Part shown: in pieces, positions 45,151-56,786 of the stretch
Layout: every line of letters starts with the position of its first letter
Numbering within the stretch: position 1 is the first letter of the stretch
NCBI RefSeq assembly: GCF_002878395.1
Contig: NC_061115.1
Span: forward strand, 58,355,314-58,419,313
Length of the DNA: 64,000 bases
Direction of reading: 5' to 3'
Origin: Capsicum annuum
Taxonomy: Eukaryota; Streptophyta; Magnoliopsida; Solanales; Solanaceae
Position numbers and translations under genes: made by a program
The notes under the pieces: generated by a model
What the model was told of the DNA's origin: nothing
What the model saw: only the letters and a program-made list of their open reading frames with translations
Database searches by the model: none

Positions 45151-47835
45151 TGTAACAACCCGATTATCAGAACTAGAATGCTACATGGTGCTCATGACCC
45201 CAAAGGACCACAAGCTAACCCATGACTGATATCTATACCTGTACACTGCATAATATGAAATGAAAATGCAGAAACATTCACTAAGAGGCTGTAAGGTTTA
45301 ATACTGAACATAACTGAATAATAACAATAACGTCTAACATAGACTGGTATCTCGATACCAAAAAAAAACTAAAATACAAAAGTCTAAAAAATATGACGAA
45401 TATTGTAGTCGTCTGAAAGCCGCTAACTATCTGATTAAGGAGTTGATGGGACATGTCCCTAACTAACTCCGTTAGCTGAAAATTGAACTAATATGAAAAA
45501 ATAAGATCATGTTCTCAGAGAATGAGGACTCACTGCTAAAACTCTGAACCCTGGAATGTTACTGCTACTACTGATCTAGGAGTCATATCTCTGAACCTAT
45601 GGTATAACATAAAAAGAAAAAACCATAGCGCAAATGCATCAGTACAAAAGAATGTACTAAGTATACGTGTGAGATAGGATGAATACATGGGGATTACATG
45701 CATGAATGATAATAACTCACTGACTAATATAAAATATGAGAGTGCACACATGAATACATAGTAATTGAGATCATGAGAACATGATAACTGAATTTATATA
45801 CTGATGACATGAGTGGACTGATATCTATCGTGACTGATATTGGAGTTTTGATAACTAAAATAACTGATAACATGAGTGACCGTGTGTGACAGTCCTAAAT
45901 CTAATGGAACTATCTAAGTTCAGTACTGTGGCTGAGTTGACTGTATCTGATGGTCTTAAAATCTAAAGAACTATCCGAGTTTATTTACTGAGACTTACAC
46001 TGAAACTATGGGAATAGTTATTTAACCGATATGACCCAAAAGCACTACAATATCTGAGCTGGGGTCCAATCTATACCCTGATAGGAAGGGTGTCAATACC
46101 GTGCCACTGGTAAGGAAAACTGTGGGTACCCTCATCTTACAGTGTCCCCAAAAGAGAACAGTGAGGCCCTCATCTGACAGTGCTTATCCACCTCACAAAC
46201 CCTCATCTGACAGTGCTGATGTCTCAACCTATGCTGGCTACATAGTTTGGGAACACAAGAATGACTGCTAAGAATCACACCCTCATCTGACGGTGTGTGT
46301 TCCCATCCTTGGGTTCACTCGGTGCTAATTTATACTGCCATCTAAAGAGACAGGACATGATTGACTGATTGTAAATGGACTGAGTTTGTTGAATTTCGTC
46401 GACCGACGTAGTACTATTGATATCTGATAACTGACTGACTTCATGAGATTACTGATCTTACTAAGTACTGAGTTTATGAGGTTTCTTAGATTTCCTGAGT
46501 CACATGAGTGACTGACTTCTATGGAACATGACTTGACTAAGAGTATCGTGAAAACATGACATGGTTCTAGGTACACACCTATATTTTTTAGTACAAGTAC
46601 CCCCAGAACTCGATAGAAGGAAACTGACAAGGCATGACATTCCTGAATAAATGACCAACACCAACAATCCATAATATTTCTCGATCATAGGAATAGAGTT
46701 CATAATTCATAATGCCATAAATAAGGGATATCATGCTTCACATGGTTATCATAGTCTTGGTCATGGAAGGGAATGCATATAACATGTACATACTTGCCTG
46801 ATTTCAATATTATGAGCATTGCATAACATAACAGTCAATATACAACAAGAGCATGGAAATTGTGTTACATCATAAGGGTTAGCAAGGACTTGTCATTTAG
46901 ATACTATTGAGTCATAAGGAACATGATTCTATCATACTAGGCATTTTATCAAGAACCTTACATTCACACTTTACAGCATAGGTGAAATCATCAATTTAAG
47001 AATCTAAAACTACCCAAACTCATAGGTTTTCAATCAACAAACTCACATACTTTATGAAAAGTCATCAAGACACACTCTTGAAACATAAATAAAAACTATC
47101 AACATGAACATGATCAAATCACAACAATCAAATCACAACAGATTATTTAAAACATGATTCTTAGACTCCACGAATAAAAGGGATCCATGGATGAACACTA
47201 AGAATACCTTAGTTAGTAATTTCATGAAGATTAACGGAGAGATTCTTGAAATTTGACGATGAATTCCCTTGGAATTGAACCTTCTATGAAAACCCCAGGG
47301 CTTGCTCTTGAGAGTTTGTGAGAGTAATTGAGTATAAGTTGCTGAATTATGACAATCTCTCATGTTATAAGACTTATATAAGGTGGGGAAATTGACCCTT
47401 TAAACCCTAGGACACGTCTTTAACTTTTGAGAAAATTTCCTGATTTTTATCCTTGGCGCGACGCGCCACTATCGCGCCAAGTCACTGGAAAGAGACAAAT
47501 GGGAAATTGCACGATGGCGCGATGCGGAGCTATCATATTTCCACTTTGTTTACGACCTAAAAGAAACACTGGAAATTGACAATTGCCATTTGAGCTATCT
47601 CCGCGATGCGTTGGAGGCTTAGGTGATACATTGTCTCACTAAAAAAGTTCTAACTCTTCGCTCGGGTGTCGGATTTGGGCAAATTTTATATCGATGGAAA
47701 TGTTATTGAATTTCCCACATGAAAAAAAGTTAAAATCTTGAAAATTCCTCATGGAATAATCATGATTCACTTTCGAAGCTAATACTAGGCATTCCTGTGA
47801 TAAAATTAGCTAGGAAGAAAATTTGGGGTTTTACA
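45151..47835 (-). repeat. Element D 3' LTR (2685 bp)
   Basis: Ends are TGTAACAACCCG and GGGGTTTTACA. It contains a fourfold CCTCATCTGACAGTG repeat (about 46130-46300), a TATA-like CTTATATAAG at 47373-47382 and a CpG-dense stretch at 47451-47620. Confidence 0.9.
47373..47382 (-). promoter_or_regulatory. Possible LTR TATA box (element D 3' LTR)
   Basis: CTTATATAAG, a palindromic TATATA-type box just downstream (minus sense) of the CpG-dense U3 stretch. The other LTR has GCTTATATAG at 55183-55192 at the matching place. Confidence 0.4.
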
Positions 47836-47854
47836 ATATCTGCCCCTTGGGAAC
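47836..47854 (-). other. Element D polypurine tract
   Basis: The minus strand reads GTTCCCAAGGGGCAGATAT next to the 3' LTR. One C interrupts the G run compared with elements B and F. Confidence 0.75.
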
Positions 47855-48200
47855 ATTCATCCTTGAATAAGACTAGCTGAGAGGGGGAACAATAAGATGA
47901 AAATGAACTAAACATGGATAAATGGAATATGATCTCATGATTGACAAGCTGAACATAACATATTGAACATGCATATCTGATGCATGTGTAACTAATTCAT
48001 GAGTGCATTACTGAGTGGTCAGAGGAACTAAATTTTTTCACAATGAGAATGCATGTCTGGTGCAAAATTATATAACTGAGCTGGTACGTGAATGCATAAC
48101 CAAATATTCAATGGTACTTGATACCAAATTTGTGATGACACATTAGCATGAAACTGACTACCAAGTTTTCACTGAATACTTAATGTGAAGCTGAATAAGC

Positions 48201-48473
48201 TTAAGTGGAACTGTTACCTTGAGCTTTATCTTGATTGGAGGGAAAGAGGTGAGGATACTTGGCATGCATTTCTGCTTTTGCTTCCAAAGTAGCTCCCGCA
48301 ACAGACTGATTTTTCCAAAGAACTTTGACTAGAGGGACTTCTTTATTCCTTGGTCTACGAGTCTGATAGTCTAAGATTTCGACTAGAATCTCTTCAAACG
48401 AGAGGCTATTCTGAACATCAATAATCTTAATAGGGACTATGACTGATGGGTCACTTACCCACTTCTTGAGCAA
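48201..48473 (-). pseudogene. Element D chromodomain (C-terminus of integrase)
   Basis: A 90-codon open block: MLKKWVSDPSVIVPI, then SFEEILVEILDYQTRRPRNK, VPLVKVLWKNQSVAGATLEA and YPHLF. The EILD...RRLRNKEV...VKVLWKN...ATWEAE pattern is the chromodomain of Tekay/Del elements, thought to guide integration to heterochromatin (family knowledge). The Trp of ATWE is Leu here. It ends in a short Gln/Ser tail and stop. Confidence 0.85.
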
Positions 48474-49440
48474 AGAGACATGAAAGACTGGATGAACTGA
48501 GACTAGATCTTAAGGTAAATCAAGCTCATAAGCTGCCTTGCTGAAGCGACTGAGATCTTGAGGTAGATATGATCACCAATCTCACACTTGAGATCTTTCC
48601 TACGCACATCAGTATAATACTTCTGTCAGCTCTAACCAGCCCGGAGTCTTTCTTTGATCAACTGGACTTTCTCTAAGGCATCAAACACTAAGCAAGGCCC
48701 TATGACTTAGGCCTCACTAACCTTGAACCAACCGATTGGAGATCTACATCTCCTACCATGGAGAGCTTCGAATGGAGCCATCTTAATACTAGTATGATAG
48801 CTATTATTGTATGCAAACTCATTCAAAGGCAAGTGGTTATTCCAACTACCCTTGAAATCAACTGCACACGCCCTTAGAATATCTTCAAGAGTCTGAATGG
48901 TCCTTTGTTCTTGACCATCTGTCTGAGGATGAAAGGCTATACAGAGATGAACTTGGGTACTAAGACCCTTTTAGAATGCTTTCCAGAAGTGAGAGGTGAA
49001 CTAGGTACCTCTGTCTGAGATAATAGATAATGGAACACCATGTAATCTAAAAAAAATCCCTCATATAGAGTTTGACATAATCCTTGACTGAATAAAAGGT
49101 ATGAACTGGAAGGAAATGAGCTGACCTGGTCATTCAATATACTATGACCCTAACTGAATCATGTTGATGATAGTTTGAGGCAAACCCATCATGAATTCCA
49201 TGTTCACAACTTCCCACTTCTAAGTAGGAATACTGAACTCCTACATGGACCTACTAGGCTTCTAATGCTCTACCTTAACTTGCTGACATGTATAGCACTT
49301 GGCCACAAACTCTACAACATCTCTCTTCATCCCACTCCACCAATAGATCTCCCACAAGTTGTGGTACATCTTAGTGGCCCCTAGAAAAATAGCGTATCGC
49401 ACACAATGCGCTTCTGCAAGAATTTTTGGTATCTAGTTAT
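48474..49440 (-). pseudogene. Element D integrase (decayed)
   Basis: On the minus strand the HHCC finger is recognisable (AEAH...YH...CYTCQQ around 49410-49280). The core gives WEVVNMEFMMGLP near 49215 (the first catalytic Asp, normally in MDFI, is Glu), IISDRGT near 49015 (second Asp kept), and DGQEQRTIQTLEDILRACAV near 48920-48865 (the catalytic Glu of the SERTIQ motif reads Gln). YNNSYHTSIKMAPFEALHGR and CRSPIGW follow. Many in-frame stops are present, so it cannot be functional. Confidence 0.8.
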
Positions 49441-50075
49441 GTACACCTGGAACACACAGATGACCCTGACAATGAAAGACACCATCTCTACCTTGGGAGA
49501 AAACCTCTACTTTCTGATCTCTGACTAAATCTTTTAGCTTGAGAAGGCTAGGATCTCTATCTTGCTTTTCTTTTACCTCAGAAACTAGAGATAATTCTGA
49601 ACTACTCTGAACACATATACCGCCCTCTGAAGAATCGACTAAGCGAATGCCTAGTCTGGCAAGCTGATGGATTTCCTGAGCTATCTTCTTCTTGCTGTCC
49701 TCAACATGGGAAACACTACCCATGGACAGTCTATTGAGAGCGTCGGCCACTACATTGGCCTTGCCCGGATGATAAAGGATGCTCATGTCATAATCTTTCA
49801 AGAGATCTAGCCACCTTCTCTGACAAAAATTGAGATCTTTTTGAGAAAATAAATACTGAAGACTCTTATGATCTGTGAAAACATCTACGTGAACTCCGCA
49901 GAGATAATGCCTCCAAATCTTTAAGGAAAATACTATGGTTGCTTACTCAAGATCATGCGTAGGATAATTCTTCTCATGGGGCTATAACTGTCCGGAGGCA
50001 TAGGCTATGACCTTACCATGCTGCATGAGGACACAACCCAAACCTACTTTAGATGCATCACAATATACTACGAAT
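49441..50075 (-). pseudogene. Element D RNase H region
   Basis: The C-terminal part contains [20 protein letters not shown] (49770-49711), the ADALSR signature that ends the RNase H domain of Ty3/gypsy elements, followed by the linker toward the integrase finger. Upstream, 50075-49805 is similar in DNA to relatives but broken in frame. Confidence 0.75.
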
Positions 50076-51130
50076 CTATTTGAACCATTTGGAAGAGCTA
50101 GAATTGGAGTTGAGGTGAGTCGAGTCTTCATTCCTGAAAACTCTTCTCTCAAGGATCTGCCACTGAAAATTGACTTTATTCTGAGTCAATCTGGACATAG
50201 GGGATGCAATATAAAAAAATCCCTTAACAAACCATCTATAATAGCTAGCCAAACCCAAGAAACTCCTGATATCTGATGGAGAGAAAGGTTGAGGCCAGCT
50301 TCTTACCACTTCAATCTCCGCATGATCTACTCTAATGCCATAATCGAAAATGATATTACCAAGGAATGCTACTGAAATTTTCCAAAATTTGCACTCACTA
50401 AATTTGGTGAACAACCGATGATCTCTGAGAGTTTTGAGAATAATTCTGAGATGGTCTGAATGGTTTTTCTCACTGCGGGAGTAAATATGAATGTTATCTA
50501 TAAAGACTATCACGAACATGTCCAAGTACTGCTTGAAAACATGGTTCATCAAGTCCATGAAAATGGCTGGGGCATTAGTAATACCTAAGGATATGACTAG
50601 GAATTTGAAGTGACTATACCGAGCATGAAAAGCTATCTTTGGAATGTCATATTCTCTAACTCTAAGATGATAATAGCCATATCTGAGGTCTATCTTAGGA
50701 AAATAACTGGCATCCTAAAGTTGGCCAAACAAGTCATTGATTATGGGAAGAGGATACTTGTTATTGACCATGAATTTATTGAGTTGACGGTAATCTATGT
50801 ATATTTTGAGAGAACCATCTTTCTTGCACACGAATAACACTGGTGCGCCCCACAGAGAAAAACTGGGTCAGATGAATCCTTTATCTAAGAGATCATTCAA
50901 CTGTTCTTTTAGTTCTTTGAGTTCTGCTGGTGTCATTCTGTATGGTGTAATAGAGATAGGCTGAGTACCTGGAAGAAGGTCTATGTCAAAGTCTATTTTC
51001 CTTTCAGGAGAAATGCCTGGAAAATCTTCAGAAAAAGCATCTGAATACTTATTAACCGCTGGGACTAATTTAAGACTAAGAGATTGAGAACTAGAGTCCT
51101 TAACATACACAAGATAATAAACACATCCTT
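50076..51130 (-). pseudogene. Element D reverse transcriptase (active site mutated)
   Basis: The blocks in order are FSEDFPGISPERKIDFDIDL and [20 protein letters not shown] (51050-50875), [20 protein letters not shown] (about 50850), PKIDLRYGYYHLRV (about 50695), then MDLMNHVFKQYLDMFVIVFI (50558-50499). The catalytic box reads FIDN instead of FIDD: the second Asp codon at 50493-50495 is AAC. After this come the connection segments HSDHLRIILKTLRDHRLFTK and FLGLASYYRWFVKGF. A stop follows the DLLDKGFI residues near 50866 and another near 50705. Confidence 0.85.
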
Positions 51131-51149
51131 TATATATTATTTTTCTTTC

Positions 51150-51660
51150 CCAAAGGTAGGAAATAAGCTGACCTCTAAACGCTAAAGTATTACCTTTCCA
51201 CTTTAGGATGGGTTTATTCAGAAACTAACACTGAACTATTCTATTTATATAGTCAATTTTGTCATAGTAGGAATAAAGCTAATCCATGCCGAGAATGACA
51301 TCAAAATTAGTCATCTCTAACTCGACTAAATCTGCTAATGTGACTTTCTAAAATATCATAATTGGGCAGTTCATGTATACCCGCCGAGCTATGATGGTTT
51401 TACCCACTGGGGTCAAGACTTAAAAGGGATCTGCTAGAATTTTGAGACTGACTCTTAAATTGCCTGATATATAAGAAGTAACAAAAGAGAATGATGCACC
51501 TGGATCAAACAAATTGTAAACGTGAATATGAAAGATCTGTAAAATACCAGTAACAATATTAGAAGAAATTTTCTAATCCTATCGGGTCTAAAGAGCATAG
51601 AGACGATTTGGGCGTTGCCCATTAGTAGCACTGGAAGTGCCACCCTGCTAGTTTGGGCGA
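51150..51660 (-). pseudogene. Element D protease
   Basis: The block HVYNLFDPGASFSFVTSYIS (51528-51469) holds the DPGAS catalytic motif. Further on are LTPVGKTIIARRVYMNCPIM (about 51425-51366) and LADLVELEMTNFDVILGMD (about 51340-51284), the second conserved part. Stops occur before LTPVGK and after ILGMD. Confidence 0.75.
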
Positions 51661-51683
51661 TTGGACTGAGTTACTGAACGGTT

Positions 51684-51899
51684 CTACTGACCGTAATAAC
51701 TCGACTGAGGATAATCTATAACTCTATGGCCCAGATTTCCATAACCAACAAAGATGTCACTACCAGCTCTGCAAGCACCCTTGTGGTTCTTACCACAAGT
51801 CTGACATAGGGGATTAGTTTGGGTATTGCTGACACTGACCTGAGAATTAGAGCCTGGCGCTCTATTTTTGTTACCATCTTTGAACTTAAGAATTGGCAC
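51684..51899 (-). pseudogene. Element D gag C-terminal zinc-knuckle segment
   Basis: The open block contains CQTCGKNHKGACRAGSDIFV from about 51806, then GYGNLGHRVIDYP. The first Cys/His cluster is intact, but the CCHC knuckle has lost Cys residues (V, Y and Y where C is expected), keeping only the GH of the motif. Confidence 0.75.
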
Positions 51900-52029
51900 A
51901 CTGGCTGTAGAAGGAGCTGGAACTGATGACTTAGGATAAAATTGGGAATGATTTCCTCCTTCTGTTTTAGGCTGTCTAAAATTGAAGCTACCTATCCTAA
52001 CTTTCTTATTCTATTTTTCCCTCTACTTA

Positions 52030-52670
52030 ATTTTCCGCTCCTCTATCTTTTGAGTATGAGTTATGAGTTGAGCTAAAGTTATGTCACTATTTAGTATGGC
52101 AGATCTGCACTCATTAACCATGCTATCATTTATCCTTGAAGCAAACTTTCTCATCTTTACTCTATTTTCTGCAACCATATGAAGGGCATTTCTGGATAAT
52201 TGCGTGAACTAAAAAAAATACACTTTCACCATCATATTTCCCTACCTGAGGTTGATGAACTCTAGAACCTTTGCCTCCCTCATCTCCAAGTGAAAGAATC
52301 TATCTAAGAAAGCCATGACAAACTGCTCCCATTTTATAGGACCTGCACCATCTATCTTTTCGAACTTTCACTGCTTGTACCAAGTTTTAGCCACATCTTA
52401 TGACAGGTATGCGGATAAGTCAGAACTCTCAACAGTAGTCACCCCCATAATATTTGTCACCTTTTGGACCTAATCAATGAATTCCTGAAGGTCTTCATCT
52501 ACCTTAGACTCGAGGAATGTTATAGGATTTATTTGGGTGAAGTCCCGAATCCTAGCTGTGTCTGAGTTAGCCAGAATAACTGCTACCTGCTCATTATGGG
52601 CAGCTACTGACTGATAAAGAGTGGTAAATGCCGTTCTGAATTCAATATGAGAAATATGCTTGCCCAAAGG
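52030..52670 (-). pseudogene. Element D gag capsid region
   Basis: From 52667: MGKHISHIEFRTAFTTLYQS, then TARIRDFTQINPITFLESK and DEDLQEFID (52480), followed by a stop. The continuation has VTNIMGVTTVESSDLSAYL-like, SHGFLR-type and VMEFINLR-type segments, broken by stops down to about 52030. It is collinear with the gag of elements B and I. Confidence 0.75.
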
Positions 52671-52920
52671 ATCTTTGGGCTAAGGAGATGACTGGTTTCT
52701 TCTCATTGGAGGAATGTTCTAAAATCAAGAGGAGAAATGGATTAGATTTAGAGATTGACTTGTTATTATGCTCAAAGGCATGAAAAGGATACCGAAAGAA
52801 GGGAAACTATTTCTTAAAACATCTTATAGCCTCCTGCATATAAATTTGGCACACAACACATCCATGTACAATACTCTACTGATGTGGCTTTCCTACTTCC
52901 TACGACTCTATTGAACCTTA

Positions 52921-52933
52921 GGCTCTAATATCA
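52921..52933 (-). other. Element D primer binding site (decayed)
   Basis: The minus strand reads TGATATTAGAGCC beside the 5' LTR, against TGGTATCAGAGCC for the intact site: two G-to-A or C-to-T type changes. Confidence 0.7.
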
Positions 52934-52937
52934 AGTT

Positions 52938-55570
52938 TGTTACACCCCAATTATTTAAACGTAACACTACATGGGGCTCATGACTCCTACGGACCACAAG
53001 CTAACCATTGACTGATATCTATACCTATACATTATATTATATGATATAAAAATGCAGAAACATGCACTGAGAGTTCATAAGGTTCAATACTAAACATAAC
53101 TAAATAATAACAATAATGTCTGACATAGAGTGGTATCTCAAAACCAAAATAAAATAGAAATACTGAAGTCTGAAAAACATGAAAAATACTGTACTCATCT
53201 GAAAGTCTCTAACAGTGTGACTAAGGAGTTGACGGGACATATCCCTAACTAACTCTCTCAACTGAAAACTAAACTAATATGATAAAATAAGATCATATCC
53301 TCATATAATGAGGACTCACTACTAAAAATCTAAACCCTGGAATGCTATTACTACTGCTGATCTGGGAGTCGTATCTCTGAACCTATGGTGTAATATAAAA
53401 AGAAAACACTATAGTGCAAATACGTCTATACAAAAGAATATACTGATTATACGAGTGAGGTAGGCTGAATACATGGGGCTTACATGCATAAATGATAATA
53501 ACTGACTGAGTAATATGACTGTGAGAGTGCACACATGAACACATAGTAACTGAGATCATTAGAATATGATAATTTAATCTAAATACTGATGACATGAATT
53601 TAGTGATACCTGGCATGATTGATACTGGAGTTTTGATAACTAAAATAACTGATAACATAAGTGATTGTGTCTGACAGTCCTAAATCTGATGGAACTATAT
53701 GAGTTCTGTACTGTGACTGAGTTGACTCTATCTGTTGGTCTTACAATTTGAATAACTATCTGAGTTCTTTTACTGAGAATGATACTAAAACTATGGGAAT
53801 AGTTATTTAATCGATATGCCCCAATTGTGCTACAATAGCTGAGCTAGGGTCCAATCTGTGCCCTGATTAGAAGGGTGTCAATACCGCACCACTGGTAAGG
53901 ACAATTGTGGGTACCCTCATCTAAAAGTGTATGCAAAAGAGAACAGTGGGGCCCTCATCTGACAGTGCTTATTCACCTCACCAACCCTCATCTGGAAGTG
54001 TTGATGTCTTAACCAATGCTGGCTACATAGCTTTGGAACACAAAGATGACTACTAAGAATCACACCCTTACCTAAAGTGTGTGTTCCCATCCTTGGGTTA
54101 ACTCGGTGCTAATTTCTACTCCCATCTGAAGAGACTGAACATGATTGACTGAATGTACATAGAATGAGTTTACTGAATTCCATTGACTAATGGAATACTA
54201 TTGATAACTGATAACTAACTGAGTTCATGAGATTACTGATCTTATTGAGTATTGAGTTTATGAGATTTCTGAGATTTCCTGAGTCACATGACTGACTGAC
54301 TTCTATAGAACATGACTTGACTGAGAGTATCATAAAAACATGACATGGCTCTAGGAACACAACTATATTTTTCATGGATAAGTACCTTCAGGACTCGATA
54401 GAAGGAAACTAACAAGGCATGACATTCTTGAATACATGACAAACACTAATAATCCATAATACTTATTAATCATAAGAATAGAGTTCATAATTATTAAGGC
54501 CATAAATAAGGGATTTCATGCTTCATATGGTTATCATATTCTAGGTCATGGAAGGGAATGCATATAACATGTACATACATGCATGATTTTAATATCATGA
54601 ACAATGTATAACACAACAGTCAATACACAACAAGAGTATGACAATTGTGTTGCATCATAAGGGTTGACAATTGTGTTGCATCATAAGGGTTAGCATGAAC
54701 TTGTCATTTAGATACTATTGAGTCATAAGGAATATGATTCTGTCTTTCTAGGAATTTTATCAAATACCTTACATGCACACTTTATAGCATAGGTGAAATC
54801 ATCAATTTAAGTATCTAAAACAACCCAAACTCATAAGATTTCAATCAATAAACTCACATACTTCATGGAAAGTCATCAAGATACCATTTTGAAACCTAAA
54901 AAATAACTATCAACATGAACATGGTCAAATCACAACAAGAAAATCATGATAGGTTATTTAAACATGATTCTTGGACTCCGCGAATGAAAGGAATCTATGG
55001 ATGAATACTACTCTTACCTTAGTTAATGATTTCGTGAAGATTGATGGAGAGATTCTTGAAATTTAATAATGAATTCCCTTGGAATTAAACCTTCTATGAA
55101 AACCTTAGGGCTTCTCTCTTGAGTGTTTTTGAGAGTAATTGAGTATAAGTTGCTGAATTATGGCCAAATCTCTTGTTATAAGGCTTATATAGGGAGGCGA
55201 AATTGACCCTTTTAACCCAAGGACACATCTTTATCTTCTGAAAAAATTTCCTAATTTTCATCCTTGGCGCGACGTTCCACTGTCGTGCTAAGTCCCTTGA
55301 AAGAGACAAATGGGAAATTGCACGGTGGGATGACGCAGAGCTATCACATTACCACCTTGTATATGAACTGGAAGTTTGGCGTTATGCACTACTATCGTGG
55401 AGCAACACTGAAATTAACTATTGCCATTTGAGCTATCTTCGTGACATGATGGAGGCTCAGGTGATACACTTTCTCACTAAAAAATCTCTAACTCTTCACC
55501 CGGCTGATACTCTATCTCACTAGGCATTCTTGGGACAAAATTAGCTAGGAAAAAAATTTAGGGTATTACA
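52938..55570 (-). repeat. Element D 5' LTR (2633 bp)
   Basis: Ends are TGTTACACCCC and GGGTATTACA. It is collinear with 45151-47835 at roughly 80 to 88 percent by eye. It carries a private 26-bp tandem duplication (54639-54664 and 54665-54690) absent from the other copy, so that arose after insertion. Confidence 0.9.
54639..54690. repeat. 26-bp exact tandem duplication in element D 5' LTR
   Basis: A unit beginning TGACAATTGTGTTGCATCAT occurs twice in direct succession (54639-54664 and 54665-54690). The 3' LTR has a single copy at about 46855-46882. Confidence 0.9.
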
Positions 55571-56770
55571 TCATGACATTTATTCCCGCCTTACATGTCA
55601 GCCGTATGATTACAGCTCATATTCATGCACTTTTTTAGAAAAATCATGTACACTTCAAGTTTATAGCATAAAGAGTTCCAGTTCACTCAGCAGTACAAAT
55701 CATATTCCATGACATTATAAACTCCAAACTCAGGTCATGTAACTCATGACTCATGTACCCATGCCTTATAGTTTGTTCAGTTCCAGATGTTCATGCTACA
55801 CTCCTAATGATCTGTAAAATTCACATTATGTCATATATGTTCTCATTTTAGCTCTCTTCGATGAATTATTCCTCTCGATACTCAATTCGCTAGGTCTCAG
55901 TTAAGTGTAAAATTTATCCTTTCATGTTTCAGGTCATTATGTTCTAACCTTTTAGTGACCTCTCCTTATGTCATGATTAGTTAAAATTCTATGTGTGTTT
56001 TCATGGTCTAGTGTATGAAAGTTTTAAGGATAGAGGTTTAGAGAGTATGAGAAAGATACTCTTATGGGTGTTTGTTTAGAAAGTGCATATGTGGCTATGA
56101 AGATAGGCTTGAATGTCATGTTGGTATACAAGGGGAATTAATAGTTGAGTATAAACTTTTAGTATAATTTAGTTTGTATAGCCATTAATCCGGTCTAGCA
56201 GTCAGATAGACAATTTCCTAGTGCTTTCCATCTTTCTATCTAGTCATACTATTAGAAATTCACATGAATATGGCTATTCCGAGTGATAATTCATTCGCAA
56301 ACATGTAATTTATAAATTCAGCTCAGTTCATGCATCATGCTTCCATTTCAAATCCCAGATAGTCAGTCATGATTCAGTATATAAGTTTCTCATGCGTCAT
56401 CTCAGTCTTTCCTTAATATTTCAACAAAGTCAGTACCATTAGGGGCATGAAGTATCCTAAAGGAGAGATATATTGTAATACTCCGAGTATTCATGTCCTA
56501 ACCCTTTCATTTTTCTTCACAAAATAGGATTCAGCTTGAAGTAATGGTTACTCATAAGTTTACTCTCTCATTTTTATCTCCACCTAATAATCATTTTCAT
56601 GTCATTGCATGTATTCAAGAAATTAGTTTAGTTTATGATATTTAGTTCATGTATCATGTTTCAAAATAAGTTATACAATCATGTTCCAAATCATTCAAGT
56701 TTAAAATATTATCTCAATTACCTTTGTACAGTACTCTCAGTCTAACCAGTCTCATTCGAGGGCGAATTTT
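55571..56770 (+). other. Element F interior, right part (non-coding)
   Basis: Continuation of F after element D, starting with the TCATG duplication. 55700-55760 matches element G inverted (about 23745-23810). No coding frame is recognisable. It ends in the PPT. Confidence 0.65.
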
Positions 56771-56785
56771 CCCAAGGGGGAGATA
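56771..56785 (+). other. Element F polypurine tract
   Basis: CCCAAGGGGGAGATA immediately precedes the 3' LTR, identical in form to that of element B on its own strand. Confidence 0.85.
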
Positions 56786-56786
56786 C

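Larger units (their letters stand above)
45151..55570 (-). mobile_element. Element D: full-length Tekay/Del chromovirus, decayed
   Basis: A 10.4-kb minus-strand element with LTRs at 45151-47835 and 52938-55570. The flanking 5-bp duplication TCATG is perfect (45146-45150 and 55571-55575). From the right it carries a PBS, gag, zinc knuckle, protease, RT, RNase H, integrase and a C-terminal chromodomain, then a short 3' untranslated part and the PPT. The domain order and chromodomain identify the Tekay/Del chromovirus clade. All domains carry stops or altered catalytic residues. It sits inside element F and so is younger than F. Confidence 0.9.

Noticed and set aside
46325..46672. 115-codon minus-strand ORF with a partly conserved counterpart at 54187-54375
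   Set aside because: Both are the same part of the two D LTRs, so likeness is expected; no domain is recognisable.
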